A DNA stretch of 64,000 bases from Parapedobacter indicus (GTDB taxonomy: Bacteria; Bacteroidota; Bacteroidia; Sphingobacteriales; Sphingobacteriaceae), in the NCBI RefSeq assembly GCF_900113765.1, contig NZ_FOQO01000010.1, positions 1 to 64,000 on the forward strand, in the 5' to 3' direction. Positions 53,687 to 64,000 of this stretch are shown in pieces (the stretch's first letter is position 1; each line of letters starts with the position of its first letter). Made by a program: the position numbers and the translations under genes. The notes beneath the pieces were generated by a model. That model saw only the letters and a program-made list of their open reading frames with translations, made no database searches and was not told where the DNA came from.

Positions 53687-54790
53687 TCAGGCGTTGACAT
53701 GGCAGGTTTCGTTTCGTAATAGATGGTTGGCAGATTTTTCAAAAGTTTGCTGTACAGCAAGGTGCGAGATCAAGTAGGCAAGCGTGCTCTCTGCACCCTG
53801 GTTGCGGTTTACGCCATCTCGCTCCAGTCCATCGCCGCATCCCCCGGTCTCAGCGTCATAAAGGCTCATCCGTAGGTCGTTCTCGCCCAGAAACCACATA
53901 AAAGCGGTTTGGACCGACCGCAGGTAATGGGGATCTCCTGTATTGGTATAAACTTCGAGAAATAGCAGGACCGTTGCCATGGCATCAACGGGTTGCTGGT
54001 CAAACTGGGAGATCATCCCGTCCCGTTTGAACCAACCTTCGTTTCCCACCAAACTCAAGTGACCTCGGCTCATGGTGTGTTTCTCAAGAAAAGCCATGCT
54101 TTCAAACCCCACTTGGCGGAACAATGCGTTGTTCAGCAGTTCGCCTGCCCGCAGCATCGCAAGCGGCAATAGCGCGTTGTCATAGGCCAGGAGCGATTCA
54201 AACCAGTGCCAGTCGTCGTGGCGGTGTGCTTCGTATTCCCGAAGAAGCCGATGCGCAAGCCGGTGCGTCAATTCCATCATGCCGTCGTCCGTAGAATGGC
54301 TTTTAAGGTAGTGGTATAATCCGAAAATGGTATTAGCAATGCTGCGGATGGATTGCAACCGCTCAAATTGGGGAACCGCCTTGAAGAACATCTGGTGGGC
54401 CACCCGGAAATAGGCATCTTTGGGCGCTTGAGCCAGGGTATAGCCGATTGCCCAGATTGCCCGGCCAAACGCGTCCTCCGACCCGACGTCGTCTAAGAAT
54501 TTACGGTCGAAGCTCATGAAATTCCGGAAGGTGCCGTCTTCATTCTGTGCATAGTGGATATAGGCCAGATACGTCGGGATGTAATGCAATGCCGTTTCGT
54601 CTTTCATCCTTCGATACGCCATCAATGCCATTAACAGCGCTCGCGCATTGTCATCCAGACAATACCCTTCATGATAGTTGGGGATGCCGTAGGTTGCATG
54701 TTGGAAAATACCCGTGCGATCGGTAAGTCGGGCTACATGATCAAGTCGCCAGGGAGGTAACATACTGCGGTCAACTAAGGAATTCTTCAT
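53687..54790 (-). CDS. Putative (alpha/alpha)-barrel carbohydrate-active protein
   Basis: About 367 residues from the ATG at 54790 (MKNSLVDRSMLPPWRL). It is almost entirely helical, with repeated aromatic-acidic segments (IPNYHEGYCLDDNARAL, DDVGSEDAFGRAIWAIGYTL, DDWHWFESLLAYDNALLPLA, SQFDQQPVDAMA). These resemble six-hairpin glycosidases and the similar domains found beside GT4 enzymes. Catalytic acids may be among the Asp/Glu pairs, but I cannot assign a reaction. It lies directly upstream of the GT4 gene on the same strand, so a joint role in one glycan is likely. A TAAGTTTA box lies at 54827-54820. Confidence 0.7.
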   Translation of the reverse strand: MKNSLVDRSMLPPWRLDHVARLTDRTGIFQHATYGIPNYHEGYCLDDNARALLMALMAYRRMKDETALHYIPTYLAYIHYAQNEDGTFRNFMSFDRKFLDDVGSEDAFGRAIWAIGYTLAQAPKDAYFRVAHQMFFKAVPQFERLQSIRSIANTIFGLYHYLKSHSTDDGMMELTHRLAHRLLREYEAHRHDDWHWFESLLAYDNALLPLAMLRAGELLNNALFRQVGFESMAFLEKHTMSRGHLSLVGNEGWFKRDGMISQFDQQPVDAMATVLLFLEVYTNTGDPHYLRSVQTAFMWFLGENDLRMSLYDAETGGCGDGLERDGVNRNQGAESTLAYLISHLAVQQTFEKSANHLLRNETCHVNA

Positions 54791-54898
54791 CGGTGAAATC
54801 TTTATCTTTTTGGCTATGGTAAACTTACTTGTTATTGTAAAACCTATAAGAACCCAATTAGTTTGGATGGCCCGGTTTTTCCTGCTGCAGTACCCCAT

Positions 54899-54927
54899 AA
54901 AAAAAGCCGCCTGGAGGGCGGCCTTTG
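54899..54927 (-). terminator. Terminator of the OmpH-like gene
   Basis: On the minus strand GCCGCC, loop CTCCA, GGCGGC is followed by seven T. It separates this gene from the downstream glycan genes. Confidence 0.92.
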
Positions 54928-54985
54928 AAAATTCAGTCATGAATCTCGCGGACTCATACAGATTAGTTGGTGTTTCGTGGCGAAT

Positions 54986-55600
54986 CTACTTTTTTTCTTT
55001 AGCGTATTCCGAATTCAACGCAGCGAGCACCTCATCGGTGATTTCCAAACTCTCATCTGCATACAATACCGCGGGATTGGATGTCGAGTAGGTCAATACC
55101 AATTTGTATCCATTTTCCTTGGCGTGCTTTTTCAAATATTCGGTGATTCTGGAATAGAGTTTTTCGTTTTCAGAAGCTTCTTCCTGGGCAAACGATGCGC
55201 TGGCATTCTGATTGTGGCGTGCCAATTCATCCTGTTTACGCGCCAGCCGCTCTTCGGTGCTTTGCCGGTCGGCTGCGCTCATGGTCGGCGCCTTCTGTTG
55301 GTAGTCGGCCACCTCGCGTTGGAACGCGTTGCTCCGCGACTGAAGGTCAGCCTGTGCTTTCTTCGCCTTTTCCTCCAGTTTTACCCGTATATCTTTGAAA
55401 TATTCGTATTTTTCAAGTAGCGTATCCGCGTTTACATAGACGATTTTTTCAATATTTGCTTGGGTGGAGTCGCCACCGACGGTGGCAGCAGTAGGCTTCG
55501 TTCCTTGGTTGTTGCAGGACGCCACAGCAGCTGCCAGCAACACACATATCCCTGCCTTTGCGAAAAAGGCGAATGCATTGTTCATGGTTTTTGTGATCAT
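54986..55600 (-). CDS. OmpH/Skp-like periplasmic chaperone, lipoprotein
   Basis: About 204 residues from the ATG at 55600. A signal with lipobox VASC (VLLAAAVASCNNQG) is followed by VYVNADTLLEKYEYFKDI and a long Lys/Glu/Gln-rich coiled coil (about 75-150), then a short beta end. This is the tentacle layout of Skp/OmpH, which holds unfolded outer-membrane proteins. The lipobox would tether it to a membrane. A TAGGTTTG -7 box at 55625-55618 lies so close that starts at 55609, 55600 or 55585 are all possible. Confidence 0.85.
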   Translation of the reverse strand: MITKTMNNAFAFFAKAGICVLLAAAVASCNNQGTKPTAATVGGDSTQANIEKIVYVNADTLLEKYEYFKDIRVKLEEKAKKAQADLQSRSNAFQREVADYQQKAPTMSAADRQSTEERLARKQDELARHNQNASASFAQEEASENEKLYSRITEYLKKHAKENGYKLVLTYSTSNPAVLYADESLEITDEVLAALNSEYAKEKK

Positions 55601-55789
55601 TTTTCTCATACAAAGCGCAAACCTACTATAAAAATCCCAATTTTCCGCACTAAAAATTACGAAAGATTGACGAAACACCGTTGATACGGAAACGGCTGAT
55701 AGCTGCCGATTTTCCGATACATGGTTCTTTGCCCGCTGTCTGTGGCAAGTCTTCGGTAATCCGCTGATTCATGTTATCCGTGTACGTAA

Positions 55790-57817
<2,028 letters not shown>

Positions 57818-57893
57818 TAGCTATCAACTGTCAACTATCGGCCGTCTGCCAATAACGACTGCCGATAACTGATAGTTGACTACCGAAAGTCGA
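57818..57893. repeat. Imperfect inverted repeat after gyrB
   Basis: TATCAACTGTCAACTATCGGC and GCCGATAACTGATAGTTGA face each other across about 22 bases between the convergent gyrB and AraC-type genes. It has no U-run. It shares the words GATAACTGATAG with other gaps in the window. Confidence 0.5.
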
Positions 57894-58784
57894 TCACCCC
57901 ACGGCAGGTAACTGCCGGTTAAAAAGGTATTTCTTCTTGTATTCCAGCGGAGTCATATCAGTCACTTTCTTAAAGTGACGATAGAAGTTTGATACATTGT
58001 TGAATCCGCATTCAAAGCAGATAACTTCTGTGGGCAAGATATCCTCCACCAAAAGTCTGCACGCGTGGCTGATGCGTATTTCTATAAGGAAATCATAAAA
58101 CGTTTTTTTGGTCATCAGCTTGAAATAACGACAAAATGAAGTAACACTGAGGTTGGCAATCGAAGCAATTTCCTCCAGGCTAATTTCCTTTTTATAATTA
58201 CTCAACGTATAGGTGCAGACCTTGTTAATACGTACCGCATCGATTTCATTGGATTTATAAAATGCATGAGCTGAAGCCATCGGCGTGTACTCTTCCGATT
58301 CCGCGATGGTTTTAAGAATGGACAGGAGGATGATCAATCGTTCCATGTCGGTAGCAACCGTAGCCTTATGCATCAGATCGACTAGCTTATCCCGGCTCCT
58401 CCCGTTGAATTTCATCCCTTTACGCGCCTTCTCAAATAATTTGGGAATGAGGTACGTTTCCGGTAAGTTCAGGAAATCCCGGCCCAGGCAGTCGGGAAGA
58501 AAATGGATGACAATTGCCTCCACTTTGCGGTCCGGATGGTTTTGATAGTACTCTTCATTGCATTGCCACATATGTGGAAGATTACTGCCCAGCAGCAATA
58601 CTTCGCCCTCCGAAAAGTTGCCGATATTATCACCGATGAAACGTACACCTTTACCCCGAATAACGTGGTGAAGCTCCAATTCCGGATGGTAATGCCACAG
58701 CGATCCAAAGTTTGGCTGCACGTCGTGCCGTGCACTGAATGACGATTGAATCTGAGTCGGTACCTTATGAAAAAGCGGTTTCAT
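57894..58784 (-). CDS. AraC-family transcriptional regulator
   Basis: 296 residues. The N-terminal cupin sensor (about 20-110) has LWHYHPELELHHVIRGKGVRFIGD, with His residues in the sugar pocket position. The C-terminal double HTH (about 195-285) has ISLEEIASIANLSVTSFCRYFKLMTKKTFYDFLIEIRI and ICFECGFNNVSNFYRHFKKVTDMTPLEYKK. It is divergent from the pentose operon at 59039 and is its likely activator. The inducer sugar is unknown. Confidence 0.92.
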   Translation of the reverse strand: MKPLFHKVPTQIQSSFSARHDVQPNFGSLWHYHPELELHHVIRGKGVRFIGDNIGNFSEGEVLLLGSNLPHMWQCNEEYYQNHPDRKVEAIVIHFLPDCLGRDFLNLPETYLIPKLFEKARKGMKFNGRSRDKLVDLMHKATVATDMERLIILLSILKTIAESEEYTPMASAHAFYKSNEIDAVRINKVCTYTLSNYKKEISLEEIASIANLSVTSFCRYFKLMTKKTFYDFLIEIRISHACRLLVEDILPTEVICFECGFNNVSNFYRHFKKVTDMTPLEYKKKYLFNRQLPAVG

Positions 58785-58804
58785 AGTTCATAATCATTGT
58801 TTTT

Positions 58805-58986
58805 CCTTTTCTTTCGGCCGGAAAAGGAAGGGTTTATAATTCGTTTGACTCCTCACATGGAATATTTTATTCCCATCGTGAGTACTAAATTATGTAATAG
58901 AAAACCGATCTCCAAAGAAATGATAAGATTGTACAATAAGAAGGCAATAAGTTCCAATAATCACCCATCCTTTCACTACATTTTTG
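58805..58986 (+). promoter_or_regulatory. Intergenic control region of the sugar operon
   Basis: The 254-bp gap between the divergent AraC gene and the operon holds an inverted repeat CCTTTTC...GGAAAAGG (about 58813-58836) and a -7-like TACATTTT (58977-58984) with no matching -33 element. A weak -33 fits an activator-dependent promoter. Binding sites for the AraC protein are not identifiable by eye. Confidence 0.4.
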
Positions 58987-59038
58987 TACCGTGCCGATGA
59001 GCAAATTTCGGCCACCACTTTTTGTAAACCAATAGACC

Positions 59039-60667
59039 ATGGATAATATCGATAGTAAAAAAGAAATTTGGCTGGTGGCAAGCGGTGATTTGCGACTGGC
59101 AGCCAACCAGTTGTGTTGGCAGGCGCAGGAAGCGATGGAGGCGCAGTTGGCCGCAGCGGTAGCAAGGCAGGGCTGGCATCTCAAACGGGCACACGCCTAC
59201 GACGCTGTGAAACAGCATGGGTTTATTGACTCCCAGCGGATGGGCATTGACGTATTTAAAAATATTCCGCCCGATGCCCCGCTGATTGTCGCCGAAAGTG
59301 TGTGGCAGTATACACACCATGTGCTGGCCGGCCTTACCACGCACCGGGGGCCTGTCCTTACGGTGGCCAACTGGAGCGGCCAGTGGCCCGGTTTGGTAGG
59401 TATGCTTAATCTGAATGGTTCGCTTATCAAGGCCAATGTATCTTATAGTACCCTATGGAGTGTGGATTTCACCGACGACTTCTTTAACAATGGCCTCTGC
59501 GAATGGTTGGAAAAAGGCTCGATCAAGCATGACCTTCGGCATGTGAAACCTTTTGAGCTGGTGAAGATTCCGACTGCCGATGAAGATGCCGGCCGTTCTT
59601 TTGCGCGTCGACTCCGTACGGCGAAAGCGATCATGGGCGTTTTCGACGAGGGTTGCATGGGCATGTACAATGCCATTGTGCCCGACGACTTGCTTCATGC
59701 CACCGGCCTGTTTAAAGAGCGGCTCAGCCAATCGGCACTCTATGCCCGGATACGCACGGTCGACGATACCGAAGCGGAGGCCGTATTGCAATGGTTGATA
59801 GATCGAGGAATGACATTTAAATGGGGTGAAGACGAGGAAACCGAACTCACCCGAAGGCAAACCGTCGATCAGTGCAAAATGTACATTGCCGCTGTACGCA
59901 TTGCGGCTGAGTTTGGGTGCGATACCATCGGCATCCAATATCAGCAGGGGCTGAAAGATCTGACCGTAGCCAGCGACCTCGTGGAAGGGCTGCTCAATAA
60001 TCAGGAGCGGCCGCCCGTCTATTCGGAAAACGGAGCGGAGCTTTTTGCCGGAGAAGCAATTCCCCATTTCAACGAAGTGGATGAATGTGCAGGCATCGAC
60101 GCACTGGTAACATACCGGCTGTGGAGAGAACTGGGAATGAGCGGTGAGAATACCCTGCACGATATCCGCTGGGGCGAACACTATACGGATGGTGACATCG
60201 ATGATTTTGTGTGGGTATTCCTGATATCTGGAGCGGTACCTGCGTCCCATTTTGAAGAGGGCTATGCATCGGCAAGCAGCTGGCGGCAATCACCTATGTA
60301 TTTCCGGCTCGGAGGGGGCACGCTACGTGGGGTAAGCAAGCCGGGGCCAATCGTCTGGAGCCGTATCTACGTAAAAGACGGGCGGCTGCAGGCCGATCTC
60401 GGCGTAGGCAGGGCGGTAAGCCTACCGGAAGCGGAAACGCAACGGCGGTGGCAGTCGACCTCACCGGAATGGCCCATCATGCATGCGGTGCTTCATGGCG
60501 TTGATCGCGATCAACTGATGGCACGTCATGCCGCCAACCACATACACGTGGTGTATGCGCCCGACGAGCAGGCCGCTCACCAAGCCTGCCGCGTCAAGGC
60601 TGCTGCACTGGATGAGCTCGGGATCAACGTACATTTCTGTGGCGATGTAAACTGTTCAGGCGAATGA
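59039..60667 (+). CDS. L-fucose/L-arabinose isomerase-fold protein
   Basis: 542 residues related to L-fucose isomerases (COG2407 type), Mn-dependent aldose-ketose isomerases. The two alpha/beta domains and the C-terminal region can be recognised. IPHFNEVDECAGIDALVTYRLWREL carries likely Glu/Asp metal ligands. The C-terminal THIHVVYAPD-like segment (HIHVVYAPDEQAAH) provides a late His. Its stop overlaps the start of the ribulokinase gene (ATGA), so its product probably feeds that kinase. Neither araA nor araD is present in the window. Confidence 0.75.
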   Translation: MDNIDSKKEIWLVASGDLRLAANQLCWQAQEAMEAQLAAAVARQGWHLKRAHAYDAVKQHGFIDSQRMGIDVFKNIPPDAPLIVAESVWQYTHHVLAGLTTHRGPVLTVANWSGQWPGLVGMLNLNGSLIKANVSYSTLWSVDFTDDFFNNGLCEWLEKGSIKHDLRHVKPFELVKIPTADEDAGRSFARRLRTAKAIMGVFDEGCMGMYNAIVPDDLLHATGLFKERLSQSALYARIRTVDDTEAEAVLQWLIDRGMTFKWGEDEETELTRRQTVDQCKMYIAAVRIAAEFGCDTIGIQYQQGLKDLTVASDLVEGLLNNQERPPVYSENGAELFAGEAIPHFNEVDECAGIDALVTYRLWRELGMSGENTLHDIRWGEHYTDGDIDDFVWVFLISGAVPASHFEEGYASASSWRQSPMYFRLGGGTLRGVSKPGPIVWSRIYVKDGRLQADLGVGRAVSLPEAETQRRWQSTSPEWPIMHAVLHGVDRDQLMARHAANHIHVVYAPDEQAAHQACRVKAAALDELGINVHFCGDVNCSGE

Positions 60668-62343
60668 GCAAGGCGGGTGAAAATTGGGTGATCGGACTGG
60701 ATTTTGGTACCGATTCCGTACGTGCGTTGTTGGTAGATGCCGCCACAGGTGAGGAACAAAAGAGCGCGGTACGTAGCTATCCCCGCTGGAACGACGGACT
60801 TTATTGCAATAGCCGGCTGTCACAGTTCCGGCAGCATCCATTAGACCACATCGAGGCGATGGAAGCTGCTATCCGGGAAGTGCTGTCCGGCATTCCGGGC
60901 GATACAGTGAGCCGTATTCGCGGGTTATCTGTCGATACGACTGGCTCTACACCCGTTGCGGTAGACCGCAACGGCACACCGTTGGCCTTGCATCCCGAAT
61001 TTGCGGAAAACCCGAATGCGATGTTCATTCTATGGAAAGACCATACGGCCATTGCCGAAGCCGACGAAATCAATCAGCTCGCGCATCGGTGGGAAACCGA
61101 TTACACGATGTACTCCGGAGGTAGCTATTCGTCGGAATGGTTTTGGGCCAAAATGCTGCATATCTTCCGTACCGATCCCGAAGTGGCCCAGCACGCTTAT
61201 TCTTGGATGGAACATTGCGATTGGATACCTCATCTGCTTTGTGGCCACGATGATGTATTAACCATGAAGCGCGGCCGATGTGCGGCGGGCCATAAGGCCC
61301 TATGGCACGAAGACTTCGGAGGGCTTCCCTCAGAAGCATTTCTTACGGCATTGGATCCCTGCCTGAAAGATATCCGTAGCCGACTGTACCAGCAAACTTA
61401 TACCTCAGATATCGCCGTTGGTACGATATCGCCCGAATGGGCCAAGCGCACCGGACTGCCCGAGGACGTCGTTGTCGGTGTAGGTGCAATCGATGCGCAC
61501 ATGGGAGCCGTGGGTGCCGCCATCCGTCCATATTCACTGGTGAAAGTCGTCGGTACCTCAACCTGCGACATGCTGGTGGCACCCGTTGAAAGGCAGGTCA
61601 ACTCATTGGTAAACGGAATCTGCGGCCAGGTTGATGGTTCTATTGTGCCCGGAATGCTCGGGTTTGAAGCGGGACAATCTGCCTTTGGCGACTTATACCA
61701 GTGGTTTGCCCGTTTGGTGACTTATCCCGTCACCACATTGCTTAGCGACTCGCTTAATCAAGAAGAACAACATGGACTCGTCAGTCGCATTTTGGCAACC
61801 TTGAACCGAGAGGCCGAAGCACTTCCGGTAACCGACGTAGACGAAGTGGCGCTCGACTGGATCAATGGGCGGCGTACGCCCGATGTCAATCCGGCACTGA
61901 ACGGCTGGCTCACTGGCATTACCTTGGGAACGGATGCGCCACGTTTATTCAAGGCACTGGTGGAAGCTACAGCATTCGGCTCAAAAGCCATCGTCGATCG
62001 TTTTGAGGCAGAAGGTATACCCGTGCGCGAAATCATTGCCACCGGGGGCATTGCAAAAAAATCACCGTATGTGATGCAGGTATTAGCCGACGTGCTGGGA
62101 CGGCCCATCAGGACCGTAAAAACCGAACAATCCTGCGCTTTGGGGGCGGCGATGTATGCCGCGGTGGTGGCAGGTGTACATCCCTCCATCGATGCCGCTC
62201 AGGAAGCCATGTCTTCCGGATTTGAACACGAATTTCGGCCACGCCCGGATCGTGTGGCTGTATATGCAACGCTCTATCAACGCTATCAAACGCTAGGAAG
62301 CCTCCAAGAAAAGGCAACATCCTATAGGCAGCCGCAAAAATAG
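60664..62343 (+). CDS. araB: Ribulokinase-like FGGY carbohydrate kinase
   Basis: A 559-residue ASKHA sugar kinase. It begins WVIGLDFGTDSVRALLVDA. ILWKDHTAIAEADEIN, EWFWAKMLHI, the long AraB-type block GAIDAHMGAVGAAI, VVGTSTCDMLV and the C-terminal ATGGIAKKSPYVMQVLADVLGRPI are visible. The pattern is that of AraB, which phosphorylates L-ribulose; other ketoses are possible because the preceding isomerase is not AraA. It overlaps the isomerase gene by 4 bp and precedes the symporter by 39 bp. Confidence 0.88.
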   Translation: MSKAGENWVIGLDFGTDSVRALLVDAATGEEQKSAVRSYPRWNDGLYCNSRLSQFRQHPLDHIEAMEAAIREVLSGIPGDTVSRIRGLSVDTTGSTPVAVDRNGTPLALHPEFAENPNAMFILWKDHTAIAEADEINQLAHRWETDYTMYSGGSYSSEWFWAKMLHIFRTDPEVAQHAYSWMEHCDWIPHLLCGHDDVLTMKRGRCAAGHKALWHEDFGGLPSEAFLTALDPCLKDIRSRLYQQTYTSDIAVGTISPEWAKRTGLPEDVVVGVGAIDAHMGAVGAAIRPYSLVKVVGTSTCDMLVAPVERQVNSLVNGICGQVDGSIVPGMLGFEAGQSAFGDLYQWFARLVTYPVTTLLSDSLNQEEQHGLVSRILATLNREAEALPVTDVDEVALDWINGRRTPDVNPALNGWLTGITLGTDAPRLFKALVEATAFGSKAIVDRFEAEGIPVREIIATGGIAKKSPYVMQVLADVLGRPIRTVKTEQSCALGAAMYAAVVAGVHPSIDAAQEAMSSGFEHEFRPRPDRVAVYATLYQRYQTLGSLQEKATSYRQPQK

Positions 62344-62382
62344 TAGAATGAATTATCTTCCCGAGCGATTATATTTGTTTCC

Positions 62383-63939
62383 ATGAAGAACCTTCCCCTT
62401 ATTGATATTGCCGTCATTATTGCGTACCTGCTAGCCATGGTGCTGGTTGGCGTGTGGTTTTCACGGAAAAACAAAAGTGCTGATCAATTTACCAAGGCCT
62501 CAGGGATGATTCCCGGATGGGCAGTGGGGATATCGTTGTATGCGACGTTTCTCAGTAGTAACACGTTTCTCGGTGTTCCAGGTAAGGCATTTGGTAGTAA
62601 CTGGAATTCCTTGGTCTTTAGTCTGTCAATGCCCTTGGCCGCTTGGGTGGCCGTGAAATATTTTGTACCGTTTTATCGCACAGCAGGTGGGGTGTCTGCA
62701 TATACCCATTTGGAACACCGCTTCGGGCCGTGGGCACGTACATATGCAATGGTCTGTTTTCTGTTGACGCAACTTGCGCGCATGGGATCCATTTTTTTTG
62801 GAATCGCCCTGAGTCTGCAGGCGCTAACGGGTTACGACATGACGACTATTATGGTAGTAACGGGTATATGCATCGTTGTTTATACGGTACTCGGCGGCAT
62901 GGAAGCCGTTATTTGGACTGAGGTCGCTCAGGGAATTTTACTAACTTTTGGTGGTTTATTGATTCTATACCTAATCCTTGCCAACGTAGCGGGCGGTGCA
63001 GCCGCGGTTCTCGATATCGGGATGGCCGACCAGAAATTCAGTTTAGGCAGTTTTGCCCCGGATTTTGTCGGGTCCTCCTTTTGGGTGATATTACTTTATG
63101 GTTTCTTCATCAACCTGAATAACTTCGGAATGGACCAGAATTATGTGCAACGGTATCATACAGCACCTTCAGCCAAGGAAGCTGCAAAATCTGTATGGCT
63201 CTGCGTGAAGCTGTATATTCCCATCTCCCTGTTGTTTTTTGTCATCGGCACGGGCTTATATGCTTATTATGATCAACATCCGGAATTAACCGAAACCATC
63301 CGATTGCAGGCCGCAGCGGAACGTTTGCCCGTAGGTACGTCTTCCGACGAGATACAGCGGTTTGCATCTACCTTGGTGCCTGCGGACTATGGAGATAAGA
63401 TTATGCCTCATTTTATGGTTAATATGATACCTGTGGGGTTGCTTGGGCTTGTTATTTCTGCAATTATGGCCGCGGCTATGAGCACCATCAGTTCCGGTAT
63501 GAATGCTTCCGCTACCGTATTTACCGAGGATATTTATAGGCGATATATACGCCCGGATAGCTCCGGCTCGCAAACGTTACGCGTCTTGTTTGTCGCCACG
63601 GCTGTGTTTGGAGTGTTAGGTATCATTACCGGGATAAGTATGATCGGCGTAAAAAGTATTTTGGATGTTTGGTGGGAACTTTCCGGGATCTTCGCCGGCG
63701 GCATGCTGGGTTTATTCCTATTAGGGATCATCAGTAAACACGCCCGCAACAGCGATGCAATTATTGCCGTGATCGCGGGAGTATTGGCGATCCTGTGGAT
63801 GACGTTTTCGTATCTGATACCCGAGCAATACGATTACCTGAAATACCCCTTGCACGCGAATATGATTATTGTGGTGGGTACGTTGGTGATCTCGCTGGTG
63901 GGAGCAGGACTGGCTAGGGTTCGGCGCTTTAGGGATTAA
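62383..63939 (+). CDS. Sodium/solute symporter, SSS family
   Basis: A 518-residue polytopic membrane protein with about 13 helices of the SLC5/SSS type. The N-terminal IDIAVIIAYLLAMVLVGVWFSRKNKSADQF, the core GISLYATFLSSNTFLGVPGKAF, YTVLGGMEAVIWTEVAQGILLTFGGLL and AAAMSTISSGMNASATVFTEDIYRRYI are typical and include the sodium-site Ser. The context suggests it imports the sugar used by the isomerase and kinase. The solute is not readable from sequence. Confidence 0.92.
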   Translation: MKNLPLIDIAVIIAYLLAMVLVGVWFSRKNKSADQFTKASGMIPGWAVGISLYATFLSSNTFLGVPGKAFGSNWNSLVFSLSMPLAAWVAVKYFVPFYRTAGGVSAYTHLEHRFGPWARTYAMVCFLLTQLARMGSIFFGIALSLQALTGYDMTTIMVVTGICIVVYTVLGGMEAVIWTEVAQGILLTFGGLLILYLILANVAGGAAAVLDIGMADQKFSLGSFAPDFVGSSFWVILLYGFFINLNNFGMDQNYVQRYHTAPSAKEAAKSVWLCVKLYIPISLLFFVIGTGLYAYYDQHPELTETIRLQAAAERLPVGTSSDEIQRFASTLVPADYGDKIMPHFMVNMIPVGLLGLVISAIMAAAMSTISSGMNASATVFTEDIYRRYIRPDSSGSQTLRVLFVATAVFGVLGIITGISMIGVKSILDVWWELSGIFAGGMLGLFLLGIISKHARNSDAIIAVIAGVLAILWMTFSYLIPEQYDYLKYPLHANMIIVVGTLVISLVGAGLARVRRFRD

Positions 63940-64000
63940 TCTTCCATTCTTGCTTCGATGTCCATTCGTTGGTATGAAGTAGAACGTTTATTTTTTCTTT
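63929..64000 (-). CDS. Possible 3' end of a convergent gene, cut by the right edge
   Basis: A minus-strand frame enters from the right edge and ends with TAA at 63929; the visible part reads KEKINVLLHTNEWTSKQEWK and then INP. It would overlap the symporter tail by 11 bp, as several other convergent pairs here do. 23 codons are too few to name it. Confidence 0.3.
   Translation of the reverse strand, partial: KEKINVLLHTNEWTSKQEWKINP

Noticed and set aside
62370..62377. TATATTTG directly before the symporter gene as a promoter
   Set aside because: It ends 5 bases before the ATG, has no -33 element at 19-21 bases, and the gene is in an operon; likely chance.

Overview
The window is chromosomal DNA from a Bacteroidota bacterium, most likely a Sphingobacteriaceae member (Parapedobacter, Pedobacter, Sphingobacterium or Olivibacter type; genus is a guess). 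Evidence: at least eight promoters of the form TTG-N19/20/21-TAnnTTTG, the class read by the Bacteroidota housekeeping sigma factor; an ssrA (tmRNA) tag ending in NNYALAA; a complete division/cell-wall (dcw) operon in Bacteroidota order, without murF, ddl or murB; an Hc1-type histone-like protein; a TamB protein; and LytTR and LuxR-type response regulators with no kinase beside them.

Layout. (1) 1-2245: the end of an integrated mobile element. Leftward genes include a tyrosine integrase abutting the 3' end of ssrA, then a micro-operon (30-aa ORF, 47-aa membrane peptide, small HTH protein) behind a promoter overlapped by a perfect dyad, then a gene cut by the window edge. (2) 2245-5089: ssrA and a hisG-hisD pair. 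The pair is preceded by a short ORF with five His codons in seven, a strong candidate histidine attenuator. (3) 5089-13594: a glycogen operon (GH31 glucosidase, glgB, glgA, glgC) running into mnmE. (4) 13.7-27 kb: secreted or unknown proteins, tamB, tsaD, an aldo/keto reductase, a lone lutB, aspS, an orphan LytTR regulator and a lipoprotein. (5) 27.05-43.0 kb: the dcw operon mraZ-rsmH-ftsL-ftsI-murE-mraY-murD-ftsW-murG-murC-ftsQ-ftsA-ftsZ, with a MraZ operator at its head and a strong terminator after ftsZ. (6) 43-50.1 kb: an alpha-oxoamine synthase, the histone-like gene, a TIM-barrel isomerase, a LuxR-type regulator, mscL, a ChaN-like protein and rpmH-rnpA-yidD-tsaB. (7) 50-58.8 kb: corA, a GH130/GT4/(alpha/alpha)-barrel glycan module, an OmpH-like lipoprotein, gyrB and an AraC regulator. 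(8) 59-64 kb: a pentose-type catabolic operon: fucose-isomerase-fold protein, ribulokinase and sodium/sugar symporter, divergent from the AraC gene.

How the genes work together. The dcw operon supplies meso-diaminopimelate peptidoglycan precursors (MurE carries DNPR) and the septal machinery. The glycogen genes convert glucose-1-phosphate to branched glucan and back. tsaD and tsaB both serve t6A tRNA modification. The last operon imports a sugar, isomerises it and phosphorylates it, probably under the AraC protein.

No gap between genes exceeds 300 bases. I see no tRNA, rRNA, CRISPR array or insertion sequence. Functions rest on motif recognition by eye, without database searches. The most interesting items are the histidine leader, the ssrA-borne element with its operator-like dyad, paired DnaA-box-like sites before ftsZ, a tamB frame with no ordinary start codon, and the isomerase-for-AraA substitution.
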